This document shows, one piece after another, positions 1-10,085 of a stretch of DNA of 64,000 bases. The notes below the pieces were generated by a model. The model saw only the letters and a list, made by a program, of their open reading frames with translations, was not told the DNA's origin and searched no databases. Location of the stretch: positions 310,001-374,000 of the forward strand of contig JANEZZ010002356.1 in NCBI GenBank assembly GCA_026122225.1. Direction: 5' to 3'. The number at the start of each line of letters is the position of its first letter. Position 1 is the stretch's first letter. Made by a program: the position numbers and the translations under genes. Origin of the DNA: Heloderma charlesbogerti (lineage: Eukaryota > Chordata > Lepidosauria > Squamata > Helodermatidae).

Positions 1-2779
1 AGCTAGGCTATCTCTGTCCAGATAAGGGCGTAGTTGGTATACCAGCCTAAGCTGATAAAAAGTGCTCCGTGCCACTGAGTTCACCTGTGCCTCAAGTGAC
101 AGTTCTGGATCCAAGAGCACCCCCAAACTACGAACCTGATCCTTTAGGGGGAGTGCAACCCCCTCCAGAACAGGTTGAATATCACCTAGCCGGGCAGACA
201 AACCACCCACTAACAGTACCTCCATCTTGTCTGGATTGAGTTTCAGTTTATTAGCCCTCATCCAGTCCATTACCGTGCCCAGGCACTGATTCAGAACAGC
301 CACTGCCTCACCTGGTTTTGATGAGAAAGAGAGGTAGAGCTGGGTGTCATCTGCATATTGATGGCACCTCAGTCCACACCTCCGGATAACCTCCCCCAGC
401 AGTTCCATATAGATGTTAAACAGCATGGGGGATAAAATAGAGCCCTGTGGAACCCCATGGCATAATTGCCATGGCACAGAGCAATAATCCCCCAGCACCA
501 CCTTCTGGAATTGGCCATCCAAGTAGGAGCGGAACCACTGTAGTGCAGTGCCTCCAACTCCCAACCCAGACAACCTATCCAGAAGGATACCATGGTCGAT
601 GGTATCGAAAGCTGCTGAGAGGTCCAGGAGAATCAACAGGGTCGCACTCCCCCTGTCCCTCTCCTGGCAGAGATCATCCCACAGGGTGACCAAGGCAGTT
701 TCCATTCCAAAACCAGGCCTGAAGCCCGATTGAAATGGATCTAGATAATCCGTTTCATTCAACAGTGCCTGGAGCTGTCCTACACCTACCCGCTCCAGCA
801 CCTTGCCCAGGAAGGGGATGGTGGCCACGGGCCTATAATTGTTAACATCCTCTGGGTCCAGGTTAGGCTTTTTAAGGAGTGGTCTAATTACTGCCTCTTT
901 TAAAGCAGCAGGCACCACTCCCTCTCTCAAGGAGGAATTTACAACCTCCTGGACCCAGCCGGACAACCCCTCCTTGTTTGATTTAATAAGCCATGAAGGG
1001 CAAGGGTCAAGCACACAAGTGGCCGATCGGACTTGGCCAAGCACCTTGTCCACATCTTCAGGCCTCAGTAACTGAAACTCATCCAATAAAACTGGACCAG
1101 ACGGTGCTCGGAACGCCTCTACCAATGGAACTGCATTAATGGTGGGGTCCAATTCATGACGAATCTGAGCGACTTTATCCTCAAAGTGCCGTGCGAACTT
1201 GTCACAGCATGCTACCGAGGGTTCCACCGTCTCTCTCCCTGGCCCAGAAAGTAACAGGCCGTGAACCACTCGGAAAAGCTCCGCTGGATGACACTGAGAA
1301 GATGCAATGCTGGTGGAAAAGAACTGTCTCTTTGCCACCCTCACCACCACAGAGTAGGCTCGATAGTGGGCTCTTACCTGTGTTCGGTCAGACTCAGCAC
1401 GAGTTTTCCTCCACCTGCATTCTAGCTGTCTCCCCTCTTGCTTCATTGCCCTCAGCTCAGGTGTATACCAAGGAGCTGGCCGGGCTCTGCTCAGAGGGAG
1501 AGGGCGCTTGGGCGCGATCGTGTCAACCGCCTGAGTCATCTCTGCATTCCACAGAGCGACCTGGGCTTCGACAGGAGCACCAGCCATACCAGCAGGAAAA
1601 TCCCCCAGAGCCCTCTGGAATCCATCGGAATCCATTAATCTCCAGGAGTGGACCATTTTAATAGGTCCCCCACCCTTGCAGAAGGGGAAGGCTGCCAGGA
1701 GTCTAAACCTCAGCAGGAAGTGATCTGACCATGACAAAGGGACAGATGTTAATTCCTCCACTTTCAGATCACCATCCTCCTGCCCAGTTGAGAAAACCAG
1801 ATCAAGCGTGTGTCCTTTTATATGCGTTGGGACGATGACATGTTGGGACAGCCCCATGGTTGTCATGGTGGCCATGAAGTCCTGAGCCGCCCCGGATACA
1901 GCAGCCTTGGCATGGAAGTTGAGATCCCCCAGGACCATCATCCTGGGGGTCCTCAACACCAAGTCCAAGATCACCTCCATCAGCTCAGGCAGGGAGTCTG
2001 ATGGGCAGCGGGGTGGGCGGTACACCAACAGAATCCCTAATCTGTCCCGGGTACCCAACACAAGGTACAGACACTCAAGATCTGCACTCGAATGAGCAGG
2101 AAGCCTGGAGAGGGAGATTGAATTCCTATAGACTACGGCAACCCCCCCTCCCTGACCCTCAAGTCGGTGTTGGTGCTGCACCGAGTACCCAGGAGGGCAC
2201 AGCTGGGAGAGAGTGACCCCTCCCAGTTCCCCCACCCAGGTCTCAGTAATACATGCCAAGTCAGCCCCCCCCCCCACAATCAAATCATGGATGAGGGAGA
2301 TTTTATTTTGGGCCGACCTGGCTTTTAGCAGCAGCACTAGCAGACCCAAGGGCAGACTGGTAAGGCTACCAGGAACCATCAGGTTGGGGGAAGAACCAGA
2401 AGAGGGGACAGCTGTAAGGTGTCTAGCCCCTCCTCTCCTCAGCTGGCCTGTTAATCCCCCAACGCCATACCTCCCCCTGCCCGTGACCACAGTTATGGTG
2501 GCAACTCCCCGACCCCCTGAGTTGCCCAATAGTCCTCCCAGGCACATATTAAAATGTTAGGATATAAAATGCACAAAAGTTTAAAAGAAAATAAAAGATA
2601 AAAGAGCTAAAAGAGATAAAAGAGAACAGCAGCTAAGAAGGAGCAGATAAAGTCCACGTTTGCCCCTTTCCCCTTGTCTTTAAAGTTGCTGCGCTCTGCT
2701 GCCACTATTTGCTGCTGGTATTGTGGCTGCTGGTGTCTCTGGAGAGGCAGGTGGGTGGGTCTTCAGATCCTACGCGACT

Positions 2780-2819
2780 CCAAGTGCGACGCTAAGTGCG
2801 CACTTAGTGTCGCACTTGG
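2780..2819. repeat. 40-bp near-perfect palindrome in L2 5' UTR
   Basis: Arms CCAAGTGCGAC and GTCGCACTTGG flank the inner palindrome CTAAGTGCGCACTTAG, and the whole is GC-rich with several CpGs. It lies upstream of the L2 coding region, between the endonuclease start and the 116-bp tandem units. It may be part of the internal promoter or a small independent insertion; I cannot distinguish these. Confidence 0.75.
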
Positions 2820-2857
2820 CGCGACGCCGAGGTGGACGCCGAGGCGCTGCCTCTGAA

Positions 2858-3063
2858 AGCCCCGCCTTAAGTACCTGTGGGCAGGGGCAGAAGCAGGCTC
2901 AGGCTCAGGATCCACCCGGTGCAGCTGCTGGCTGGTCCTCCTTCCCCAGGCTCCTTCCGGAGCAGCCTCTGGCAGCCCCGCCTTAAGTACCTGTGGGCGG
3001 GGGCAGAGGCAGGCTCAGGATCCACCCGGTGCAGCTGCTGGCTGGTCCTCCTTCCCCAGGCTC
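2858..3063 (-). repeat. Two tandem ~116-bp units in the L2 5' UTR
   Basis: The block starting CCCCGCCTTAAGTACCTG occurs at about 2860 and again 116 bases later. Each is followed by the same GC-rich text ending CCTTCCCCAGGCTC. The first unit is complete and the second stops near 3063. Tandem 5' UTR monomers that carry promoter activity are known in several LINE families. A promoter role here is an inference. Confidence 0.75.
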
Positions 3064-3158
3064 ATATGACCATCGGATAATATGATCCAACAGATTCAGA
3101 ATCTCTGAGAAGGAAAAACAAAAGAAGAAAGAACAAGAATAATGTTGTCAGTCATGCA

Positions 3159-3608
3159 TAGGGATGCACGAAAGTCACTTGCCTGGTCTCGCAGCTTGCT
3201 TTGTGGTGGGGGGGAGGCGCTTCGCTGCTCCCCCCGAAGTTCAGGCTGGGGGGAGGCTTCCCTCCTCGCCCGGCTGAAATTCAGGCCGGGGGGGAGGCTT
3301 CCCGCCTCGCCCGGCCGAAATTCAGGCCGGGGAGAAGCGCCCCGTCTCCCCGGCCGCGAACTTAAAAAAAAAAAAAAAACCGCCCCTGTGATAGGCTACG
3401 TAACTATTAACGTAGCCTATCACAGCTAGATCTGCAAAGTCAGCCATGATAGGCTACGTTAATCGTCACATAGCCTATCACGGGTGACTTTGAAAAAAAA
3501 AAAAAGCGCGTACGCAAATGGCGGCCCCCATAGGGAGCCGCCATTCGCGTTCCTTATTTGGTCCCTGTAGTCTATGTAAAGATTTACGTAGACTACGGCG
3601 AAAATAAG
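3159..3608 (-). mobile_element. hAT-like palindrome-bearing element, one end lost
   Basis: It starts with TAGGGATGCACGAAAGTCAC, matching the terminal sequence of the complete copies at 7653, 42997 and 58812. Inside are four hairpins. Two are of the GTGATAGGCTACGT type (3387-3424 and 3444-3483). One is the ACGCAAATGGCGGC type (3512-3550). One is a longer foldback with a TTTACGTAGACTAC arm (3551-3608). The opposite terminus is not visible, so target duplications cannot be tested. Non-coding and non-autonomous. Confidence 0.75.
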
Positions 3609-3935
3609 GGCAACGCTATTTGCCATCTTTGAGCAGCTGGAGGTGGATCTTCCCAGTGTAATAACTGCCCACACATTTCTCAGACCCTATAACTTTATTT
3701 AAATAAGACAGCCCTTACACACACAAGGGTGCATTCACTTAGCAATTATGACATGGGTCCAGCTCAAGCCAGGTCATTGTGAAACATGACAGGAAAGAGC
3801 ACAGGGCCCTGTTTATTTGAACAGGCTTCTGCTAGCTTGGCTTTTGTGTAGGTCAGCCAAAGGTAACACGGACACAAGTATATTACTTATCACTGAGACA
3901 GAAATAATTTGGGTCGGCCATTCAGGGGAAGGGTT
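3609..3935. other. No recognised feature
   Basis: About 330 bases of ordinary unique-looking sequence between the truncated hAT-like element and the tRNA-type SINE. I see no coding potential, hairpin or repeat here. Confidence 0.5.
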
Positions 3936-4010
3936 ATGGGAAGGGCTGTTGCCCAGTGGTAGAGCACATGCTTTGTATGGAAGAAAGTACCAGGTTCAAT
4001 ACTTGGCATA

Positions 4011-4283
4011 GGTGGAGGTTGGTGGTTCTAATGTCAGTGGGGTGGTGAATCTGCTCCAGTTTTTAGTCAGAACCAATCAAAACTCTAAAGGAGCTATCCA
4101 AGGTGCTCTGTCAGTGGGGCAGTGAATCCACTCCAAGATTCAGTCAGAACCAGTCAGAACTCTAAAGGAGATATCCAAGGGTGCTTTGCACCTTGGATAT
4201 CTCCTTTAGAGTTCTGACTGGTTCTGATTGAAACCCGGCATGGATTCACCACCCCACTGACATCGGAGCCACCAGCCTCCACT
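4011..4283. mobile_element. Foldback MITE inside the SINE
   Basis: A 273-bp near-palindrome. The left arm begins GGTGGAGGTTGGTGG and the right arm ends CCACCAGCCTCCACT. Its centre is the hairpin GGATATCTCCTTTAGAG with its complement. It sits within the SINE between CTTGGCAT-like and CTGGCAT-like words, which suggests a degraded target duplication. No coding capacity. Confidence 0.75.
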
Positions 4284-4347
4284 GCCTGGCATCTATCTAG
4301 GCAGGGCTGTCTGAAACCCTGGAGAGCTGCAGCCAGTTAGTATAGAT

Positions 4348-4415
4348 CAGCTGTCCTCAACCTGGCACCCTCCAAATGGGTTGGAGTACCATTCCCATCA
4401 TCTCCAGACAGCAAG
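4348..4415. mobile_element. Short hAT-like remnant
   Basis: A 68-bp insertion in the SINE, preceded by GTATAGAT and followed by GTATAGAT (4340-4347 and 4416-4423), a perfect 8-bp duplication. The text CAACCTGGCACCCTCC resembles a common reptile hAT-type repeat, another piece of which lies at 34660-34715. Confidence 0.7.
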
Positions 4416-4423
4416 GTATAGAT

Positions 4424-4653
4424 CAGGGGTGTCAAACCCTTTTCAGCCCGAGGATTGAATTCAGTTTCCGAGAAACATTCCAGTAGCATCTGGGCCTGAG
4501 TGCAAAGGTGGTGGGACTGGGAAACCCCTAAAAGCTCAGTGGCCAGAGGAAGGGAGTGGGGCCAGGGGTGTGACCATGTGGGGAATCCCAGAGGGCCGGA
4601 TCAGGACCCCAGGTGGCCAGATTTGGCCCACGGGCCTGAGGTTTAACACCCTG
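4424..4653. mobile_element. hAT (Charlie-like) MITE
   Basis: The termini CAGGGGTGTCAAACCC and GGTTTAACACCCTG are imperfect inverted repeats typical of hAT-Charlie non-autonomous elements. The flanks GTATAGAT and GTGTAGAC (4654-4661) form an 8-bp duplication with two mismatches. The body is 230 bp and non-coding. It landed exactly beside the 4348-4415 insertion. Confidence 0.8.
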
Positions 4654-4724
4654 GTGTAGACAATGCTAAGCTAGATTGAACTATGGTATAACACACAATA
4701 AGGCAGCCTTCTCTATTCTGTAAT

Positions 4725-5990
4725 GTTGCTGACCTGTTGGGGAAGGTCTTCTCTGTCATTTCTCCTGCCATTTAATCACATGATGACTTCATTCAGCAAT
4801 GGATACTATGTGGAAGTGTAACTTTTTTCACTGCAAGCAAACCATCATATTCATCCTTAGAGTCAGAAAGAAGCCTCACTGATTTCAATGGATCTTCCTC
4901 ACTAATAAGCATATATAGGGTTACAGCATTAAAGGGCAGATCTCCTTTTTCATTCAGTTGCAATGGTGCACTTCCAAATTCTGTCACAGTATCTGCAGCC
5001 TACATTTCCTCTGAGAGCTAATGAGATGCTATCTCTGTTTAGACAAGAGTAAAATATTTTCCAGATGTTTGTTCAGTTATGCAAATGTTCAGATTAAAAA
5101 ATAATTCTCAGTTGCCACATGAATGTAATCTGGTGGAGCAGGCAAAAAGAAAACCCCAATTCGATTAGTCTATAGCTACCTCTGCTTTACAGGTTTACTG
5201 AAATTATATTCACATTCTTTGATGTTAAAGAAAAAAATAGTTGCACAATGAGTTGAATGCAAGGAGAATGTTAAAATCTGGGGGAACGGACGTCTGCAAC
5301 AGCTCTGGTACACCTGATAGGGGTGTTATGATTCTTCATGAATTCATTGCTTGATTTCTCATCTTTGTTGTGTGCCTGCCCACTAGTTATGCATCGTGAA
5401 ATTGTTGTTGCTACTCAGGAGGAAAAAGCAGGCCCACTCCATCTGGTCCTTCCACTGGGACAGGTGTTGAGGTCGTAAACCTGCCTTTTATCCAAATGCT
5501 GGCTTCACTGATGTGAGAACACAGACTGTTCAAAGGCAGTGATAAAAGGAAATCCTGAATTTGCAGTGAAGATAATGAAGATTTATTTGTGCACAAAATG
5601 AAAGATGAAGGGGGGGAACAAAATCAATTGTATGATGAGAGCTTGCAGCACTGGTGAGGCTTAAGTAAGCATATACAATGGATTTTTCTGTGGATCTTGC
5701 ATCATGATTTGCTTCAGCTATACAATTCAATCAGTTGGAAGATACTACAGAGGCATGAAAGGATATGCAAGTGGTGCCAAAGAATAGAGTAAAATCCATC
5801 TCACAGAGTGGAGGAAGATATCATTCTAACGAAAAGGTTCTATGACTGATATTAGGATGGGAATTCAGTGAGCTGGTTCTGCATGAGCCATGACAACATT
5901 TGGGTTCACCTGCATTCCTTGCCTCTCTTATCCTCAGATGTGCATCAGAGAAGGCTATTGGAAGCATCCACTTCTGGTTTTCAACTACAT
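4725..5990. other. No recognised feature
   Basis: AT-rich sequence with short chance open frames only. None shows a recognisable domain or splice-bounded exon pattern. Confidence 0.5.
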
Positions 5991-5993
5991 CTG

Positions 5994-6099
5994 AACTCAA
6001 AGAACTCTAGTTAGTGAACAAGCCAGGATCATAAACCATGGTTTGATCTTGGTTTGTTGGAACCAGCTAGAATTCAGATTAACCAGAGTTCTTTGAGTT
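5994..6099. repeat. Foldback with 20-bp arms
   Basis: Arms AACTCAAAGAACTCTAGTTA (5994-6013) and TAACCAGAGTTCTTTGAGTT (6080-6099) pair with one mismatch. The loop also contains AACCATGGTTTG. This looks like a small MITE, but no target duplication is obvious. Confidence 0.6.
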
Positions 6100-6232
6100 T
6101 GGACATAATGGAGAACTCTGGTTAGTTTAAAATCAAAAGCAGAAGATTTTTATTTCTTCCCTTTGCATACAGAATAGGAGAGTGAAGGGCAGACCATGAA
6201 AGCCCAAGGCTCACTGTGGCTCACACATTAAG

Positions 6233-6310
6233 ATTCATCTATGTCTTGGAGTTATGTTATCTGAGGACAAAATTCATCTATGTCTTGGGGTTATGTTATC
6301 TGAGGTGGCT
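6233..6310 (+). repeat. Two direct 39-bp repeats
   Basis: ATTCATCTATGTCTTGG followed by GTTATGTTATCTGAGG occurs at 6233 and again at 6272 with one base change. A simple local duplication. Confidence 0.8.
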
Positions 6311-6459
6311 GCCAAACCTTGCTTTATAAGGCCACTTCTGGTAAGTGCACTCCACCATAGTCCCTACTTGCAATTTCACAGCCCGACTTCATTAGGCTCT
6401 GCCCCTATATGTGAAGGAAGATAGGATGAAAGCTGAGCCTGAGTTAAGAACAAAAGAAG

Positions 6460-7645
6460 TCAGGCCGTGCACCAGTTCAGATCCAAATCTGAATTCCAAG
6501 CCAAAGTAGGGTGATTCGGACCAAATCAGTTTGGCTCTGAAGTGAGTTGGGATTGGCCCAAAACAGTCCAGAGTGGGTCAGATTGATCCAAATCACTTCG
6601 GACTGCTTTGGACTGATCAGGATGATCTTGAAGCCTCACTCACACACACCCCCTCCGATGCACCCAAAATGTGCGAGCTGCCCGCCTACCCACGCAAGCC
6701 CGCTGCTTCTTACCTGGACTGTCGAAGCACCTGTAGCCATCAGCATCTCCAAGGGAGTTGCCATTTTATTTTAAAATGGTGACTCCTCTATTTCCAGAAA
6801 TCATATCCTGTGCAAATGGAGGCTGTAGGGCAGGCATTTACACCACATTACTGTTATGGGCTATAACAGTTTAACGGTTATGTTTCGTTTCAATAACCGA
6901 GGGTCTGAATTAGGGCTGTACACTGCTTCGGTCTGAATCCTGAATCAGGGTGCTTTGTTGAGCTCCGAAGTGGGTCAGAACAGCCCCAAGGCAGTCTGAA
7001 GTAGGGATGGATGTGCGCCCCCCCTCGGTCTGGGTTCTCTGGGTGCTGGCCCAGCCCCTGTGCCCCCTGATCCCCAGGCCACGCTCAAGCCCCTCCCATG
7101 CCTGGCGAGCAGCCCTACCTGGGCCCATCCACCTCTGCCACAATCGCCATGTTTTTATGTGCATACGTGGACTTATATACAAAAAGTGCTGTGAATCGTC
7201 CATGTATGCAAGATTCACAGTGCTTTTTGTGTTTAGGTCTATGGATACTGACTTGTGATCGCCATGTTTTTTAAACAGGTCCGGGTAAGTTGCAGGCCGC
7301 TTGCTGAGCATGGGAGGGGCGCAAGTGTGGGTCGTGGGTGCTGGTGGTCTGATGGATTTGTGGACCAAAAGAGGTGCCCACACCATCCCTAGTCTGAAGG
7401 AAGCGGGTTGCCCCCGAAGTGCCTTGGTGGGCCTTGGAGATTCGGAGCTATTTTGAAGCCATTCTGAAGCCCAGACAGCCTGTCTTTAAAATGTTTCAAT
7501 ATGCGAAAGATCAGGGAGGGGGTGAGGAGGAGGGAGGAGGAGGGAAGGGGCTGGGGCGAGGAGGAGGAAGAAGGAAGGGAGAAATGGTGAACCTTGTCAA
7601 ATGGCAACTCTAATTGCCAGATTAGGGCTGAGCTTAATCCAGAAG
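6460..7645. mobile_element. Degraded hAT-like repeat region hosting a younger insertion
   Basis: Contains TAGGGCTGTACACTGCTTCGG at 6909, a terminus-like start. Both sides carry repeated TTCGGTCTGAATC/CCGAAG-type text, as in non-autonomous hAT repeats. A younger element (7002-7391) interrupts it. Neither outer end could be paired confidently, so the outer limits are approximate. No coding capacity. Confidence 0.45.
7002..7391. mobile_element. hAT-like MITE with perfect 8-bp target duplication
   Basis: Begins TAGGGATGG and ends CATCCCTA. GTCTGAAG flanks it on both sides (6994-7001 and 7392-7399), a perfect 8-bp duplication. The 390-bp body is non-coding. It shares termini with the palindrome-bearing family but has a different interior. 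Confidence 0.85.
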
Positions 7646-7652
7646 TCTACAA

Positions 7653-8499
7653 TAGGGGTGTACGAAACCCCGCTTACTTGGCTCCGCCGGGTTCCGCAGG
7701 TGGGGGGAGGTGCTCCGTCCCTCCCCCCAGAATCCTTGCCAGGGGGGAGGCGCTCCGTGCCTCCCCCTGGAATCTTGGCCTGCCAGCTCCGCTCCATGGC
7801 CAAGCCGCGGAGCCGCCGGCTGGCTCCAGCCACCCGCAGCTGGACATCTGGCCGCTGGGCAGCCCTGCAGGGACGCAAATGACGGCTGTCGTAGCCGCTG
7901 TCATTTGTGTCCCTGTAGTGAGCCGTGATAGGCTACGTAAATATTTACATAGCCTATCTCGGAAGGGGGAAAACCCCAGCGTACGCAAATGGCGGTAGCT
8001 GCTGCCATTTGCGTAGGCTGGGTTTTTTTCCCCCTTGCCATGATAGGCTACGTAAATATTTACATAGCCTATCGCGGCGGGGGGGGAAAAACCCCCAGCG
8101 TATGCAAATGGTGGCAGCTACTGCCATTTGCGTACGCTGGGGTTCCCCCCCCCCGCCGTGATAGGCTACGTAAATACTTACATAGCCTATCACGGCCTCT
8201 GCAGGGACGCAAATGGCGTCCCTGCGTTAGCCGTGATAGGCTACGTAAGTATTTACGTAGCCTACCACAGCTGAAGAAGGAGGAAGCGAATGGTGGCTGC
8301 AGGACGGCCGCCATTTGCACAGCAGCGTGGACGGGAGCAGGTAAGTGCTCCGTTTTGCACGCCTTTCGTGGGGTGGGGGCAGTGGGCACTTCGTCCCGTG
8401 CGCCTTTTGTGGGTTGGGGGGTCTGAGCCTTCATTCCGTGACAGTTTTTGGAGGGCCGAATGCACTGGCATTTGGCCTCACCGAGATCCGTCATCCCTA
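7653..8499 (-). mobile_element. hAT-like palindrome-bearing element, complete (847 bp)
   Basis: Termini TAGGGGTGTACGAAAC and CGTCATCCCTA. The flanks GTCTACAA (7645-7652) and GTCTCCAA (8500-8507) form an 8-bp duplication with one mismatch. The orientation is opposite to the 58812 copy, judged from which terminus carries the GGATCTC-type text. The interior is a GC-rich block with repeated CCCCCAGAATCCTTG-like text, then an array of nine hairpins. Short open frames cross it on both strands because it is palindromic; they are not genes. Confidence 0.88.
7868..8316. repeat. Array of nine alternating palindromes
   Basis: In order: GC type 7868-7915 (CAGGGACGCAAATGACGGC arm), AT type 7923-7962, GC type about 7978-8020, AT type 8039-8077, GC type about 8097-8139, AT type 8156-8195, short GC type 8202-8224, AT type 8231-8269, GC type 8288-8316. 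The AT hairpins are variants of GTGATAGGCTACGTAAATA plus complement. The GC hairpins carry CAAATGGCGG-like and CCGCCATTTG-like arms. The strict alternation is seen directly in the sequence. Confidence 0.9.
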
Positions 8500-8503
8500 G
8501 TCT

Positions 8504-8560
8504 CCAATCAGTGACAGTGGTGGAGGAGGTGGGGGAATGGTGTATATAAGAGGAGATCAG
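8504..8560 (+). promoter_or_regulatory. CCAAT and TATA promoter-like stretch
   Basis: CCAATCAG at 8504-8511 matches the NF-Y CCAAT-box core. TATATAAG lies at 8543-8550, a spacing within the range of vertebrate core promoters. GAGA-rich sequence follows. No open frame of a recognised protein lies downstream, so this may be an old LTR or transposon promoter, or chance. It abuts the hAT-like insertion, whose target duplication covers the CCAA. Confidence 0.3.
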
Positions 8561-8599
8561 TCTGCTTTCGTTTCACTGTGAGAGAGAGTTGGGCAGAGA

Positions 8600-9410
8600 G
8601 AGAGTTGGCTAGCTAGATCTGTGTGGTGTGTGTATTCTACTGCAGCGTCACCTGTCGTTCTTCATCCTTCCCACCCTTCTCAATCAACTATTCCTATTAG
8701 TCTTCCCTGTCTTTATTTTCTACAAGATTCTTTATTAAAAACAAAAACACACAAAAAACATTTTAAAAGTACTACAGTTTCCTTGCCTTGTTCTTTAGCT
8801 CTCCCCACCCCCTGCCCTTTTCAATCCCTGTATTCTTTTCCTTCCCATTTCAACTCTTATCTTTCTAAAAATTATCTGCATAAAAATGCAAAAACCCTCA
8901 AACCCATTTTCTCTTCTGCTAGGGTTTATAGTGTGCTCCCTCCCTTCCCCTTTAGCTTGTAGGCAGTTTTTCTTTCTGTATCTCCTTTTCTTTTGCTCTT
9001 GTATGTATGTGTGCACGCACGAAGCACTAAACACGAGTCCATACAATATAGCGGACAAAGCACTACACAATTTGTTTGCATATTGTGGCGCAAAGCAAGC
9101 CCAATATGAGGCATATAAGGAGTCTTGGCATGGGCAGAGGTAGGCAAGGTGCTGGTGGGACCAGCAGCACCAGTATCCAGGCTGGTTCACCCCCAGTCTA
9201 GTCCTGGCCTAGGGCAGACCTGTTTTCTCAGGTAATGTGTATTCCATTCAGCTAAAGAGAGCCTGAGGTCATCTGGTATGTAAATGAACAGGAAAATATT
9301 AGGGGACAAGGGTTATTTTGTACTTCAAAAAAACCTACACCAGAAATTAGGGATAGTAACCTCCTCCTAATCATTTCTTAAACATCTTTGATCATCCCTT
9401 TATTGTCTTT
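8600..9410. other. No recognised feature
   Basis: A TTTATTAAAAACAAAAAC run near 8730 and pyrimidine-rich sequence. The open frames here are low-complexity and show no domain. Confidence 0.45.
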
Positions 9411-9415
9411 GGTTG

Positions 9416-10075
9416 GAGTTTCTGAAAACAATACATTTACCTGTACCTAACACAACAACTACTGGGCCAAACTGTCTGATGTTTGGCAGGATTACTCAAC
9501 TGCATTGGGGTTGCGAGTTGCCCAATTTTATGCACTTCTGTGGAACCAGTGAAAAGTTATAGCTCTTTTCTTTGAGACAGGGATGGATGAATTGATGACG
9601 GTGTGATCCACGGCATTGTCCGCTGGGGGGGAGGCAATCCGTTCCTCCTCCCTGGAATCCTCTGGAGCGGCTCCACTCTGTGACAATTCCATGGAGCTGC
9701 ACTCTGGCTCCGGACTGCTTGCGATATGGTAATGGCAGCCGCAAGCAGTATCACAAGCAGCCCGGAGCCAGCGTGCCATTCCAGTGGGAATCTTTGGGAG
9801 GCAGAGGTAAGTGATCCATTCTACTGTGGATTCCAGAGGCTGGATTCAAAAGAATCCAGCCTTATTTTGGGTCTACGGCAGAATTCTCCGCTATCCCTAC
9901 TTTGAGAGTTTTCATTGAAAGAAGAACAATTTACCTGTGCCTAGCACAAAAACTACTGGGCCAAACCACCTGAAGTTTGGCAGGTTCAGTCACCTGCATT
10001 GGGGCTGCCAGTTGCCCTGATTTCATGCACTTCTGTGGAAACAGTGAAAAGTTATAGCTCTTTACTTTGAGAGTT
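9416..10075 (+). repeat. Two diverged ~160-bp tandem units, split by a transposon
   Basis: The text ACTGGGCCAAAC ... GTTTGGCAGG ... GTGAAAAGTTATAGCTCTTT occurs once at 9416-9577 and again at about 9900-10075. Each unit ends with CTTTGAGA. The hAT-like element 9578-9899 is inserted at the junction. This looks like a two-copy remnant of a satellite or minisatellite. Confidence 0.75.
9578..9899 (-). mobile_element. Short hAT-like element with perfect target duplication
   Basis: Begins CAGGGATGG and ends CTATCCCTA. CTTTGAGA flanks both sides (9570-9577 and 9900-9907), a perfect 8-bp duplication. The 322-bp body retains the GC-rich end text and a GAATTCTGCC-type terminus of the palindrome-bearing family, but lacks the AT/GC hairpin array. 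It appears to be a deletion derivative or short subfamily. Confidence 0.85.
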
Positions 10076-10085
10076 TTCGTTGAAA

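Larger units (their letters stand above)
1..3065 (-). mobile_element. L2-clade LINE, copy A, 3' part beyond the window
   Basis: A non-LTR retrotransposon read on the minus strand. The 5' end is near 3065 and the 3' end lies off the left edge. Reverse translation gives scattered blocks of an L2-type ORF2: an endonuclease-linker region about 2500-1200, then the RT start, which includes a LLKKPNLDP-like block near 870. Positions 1-1200 match the second L2 copy at 40862-42065 closely, with about 7 differences in the first 360 bases. No long open frame survives, so this copy is a pseudo-element. In retrotransposition the encoded protein would nick DNA and reverse-transcribe its own RNA. The exact 5' boundary is uncertain. 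The clade call rests on recognised L2 RT blocks, not on a search. Confidence 0.85.
3936..4720 (+). mobile_element. tRNA-derived SINE split by three insertions
   Basis: The 5' part has pol III box A-like GCCCAGTGGTAGAGCA and box B-like GGTTCAATAC. The rest of the body is recognised at 4284-4347 (TCTGAAACCCTGGAGAG) and 4654-4710 (AGCTAGATTGAACTATGG). The intact layout is visible at 54385-54570. Three elements interrupt it: a foldback (4011-4283) and two hAT-like elements (4348-4415 and 4424-4653). It is a SINE, not a tRNA gene, because the tRNA-like head is followed by a long unrelated body and a LINE-like tail. Confidence 0.8.

Noticed and set aside
1191..1661. 156-codon plus-strand open frame
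   Set aside because: It lies antisense to the L2 ORF2 linker and has no domain. A shadow frame.
3938..4005. Possible tRNA genes at 3938, 26613, 27630, 50420 and 54386
   Set aside because: Box A/B-like heads are followed by long SINE bodies and tails. No intact cloverleaf with an acceptor stem was found.
6910..7386. 158-codon minus-strand open frame
   Set aside because: It falls across a non-autonomous hAT-like element and its target duplication. Low-complexity composition and no domain.
7597..8494. Overlapping open frames on both strands at 7594-8494, with Arg-Lys-Tyr-Leu repeats
   Set aside because: They are translations of the palindromic hairpin array. The same peptide words appear on both strands and in all copies. 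No gene.
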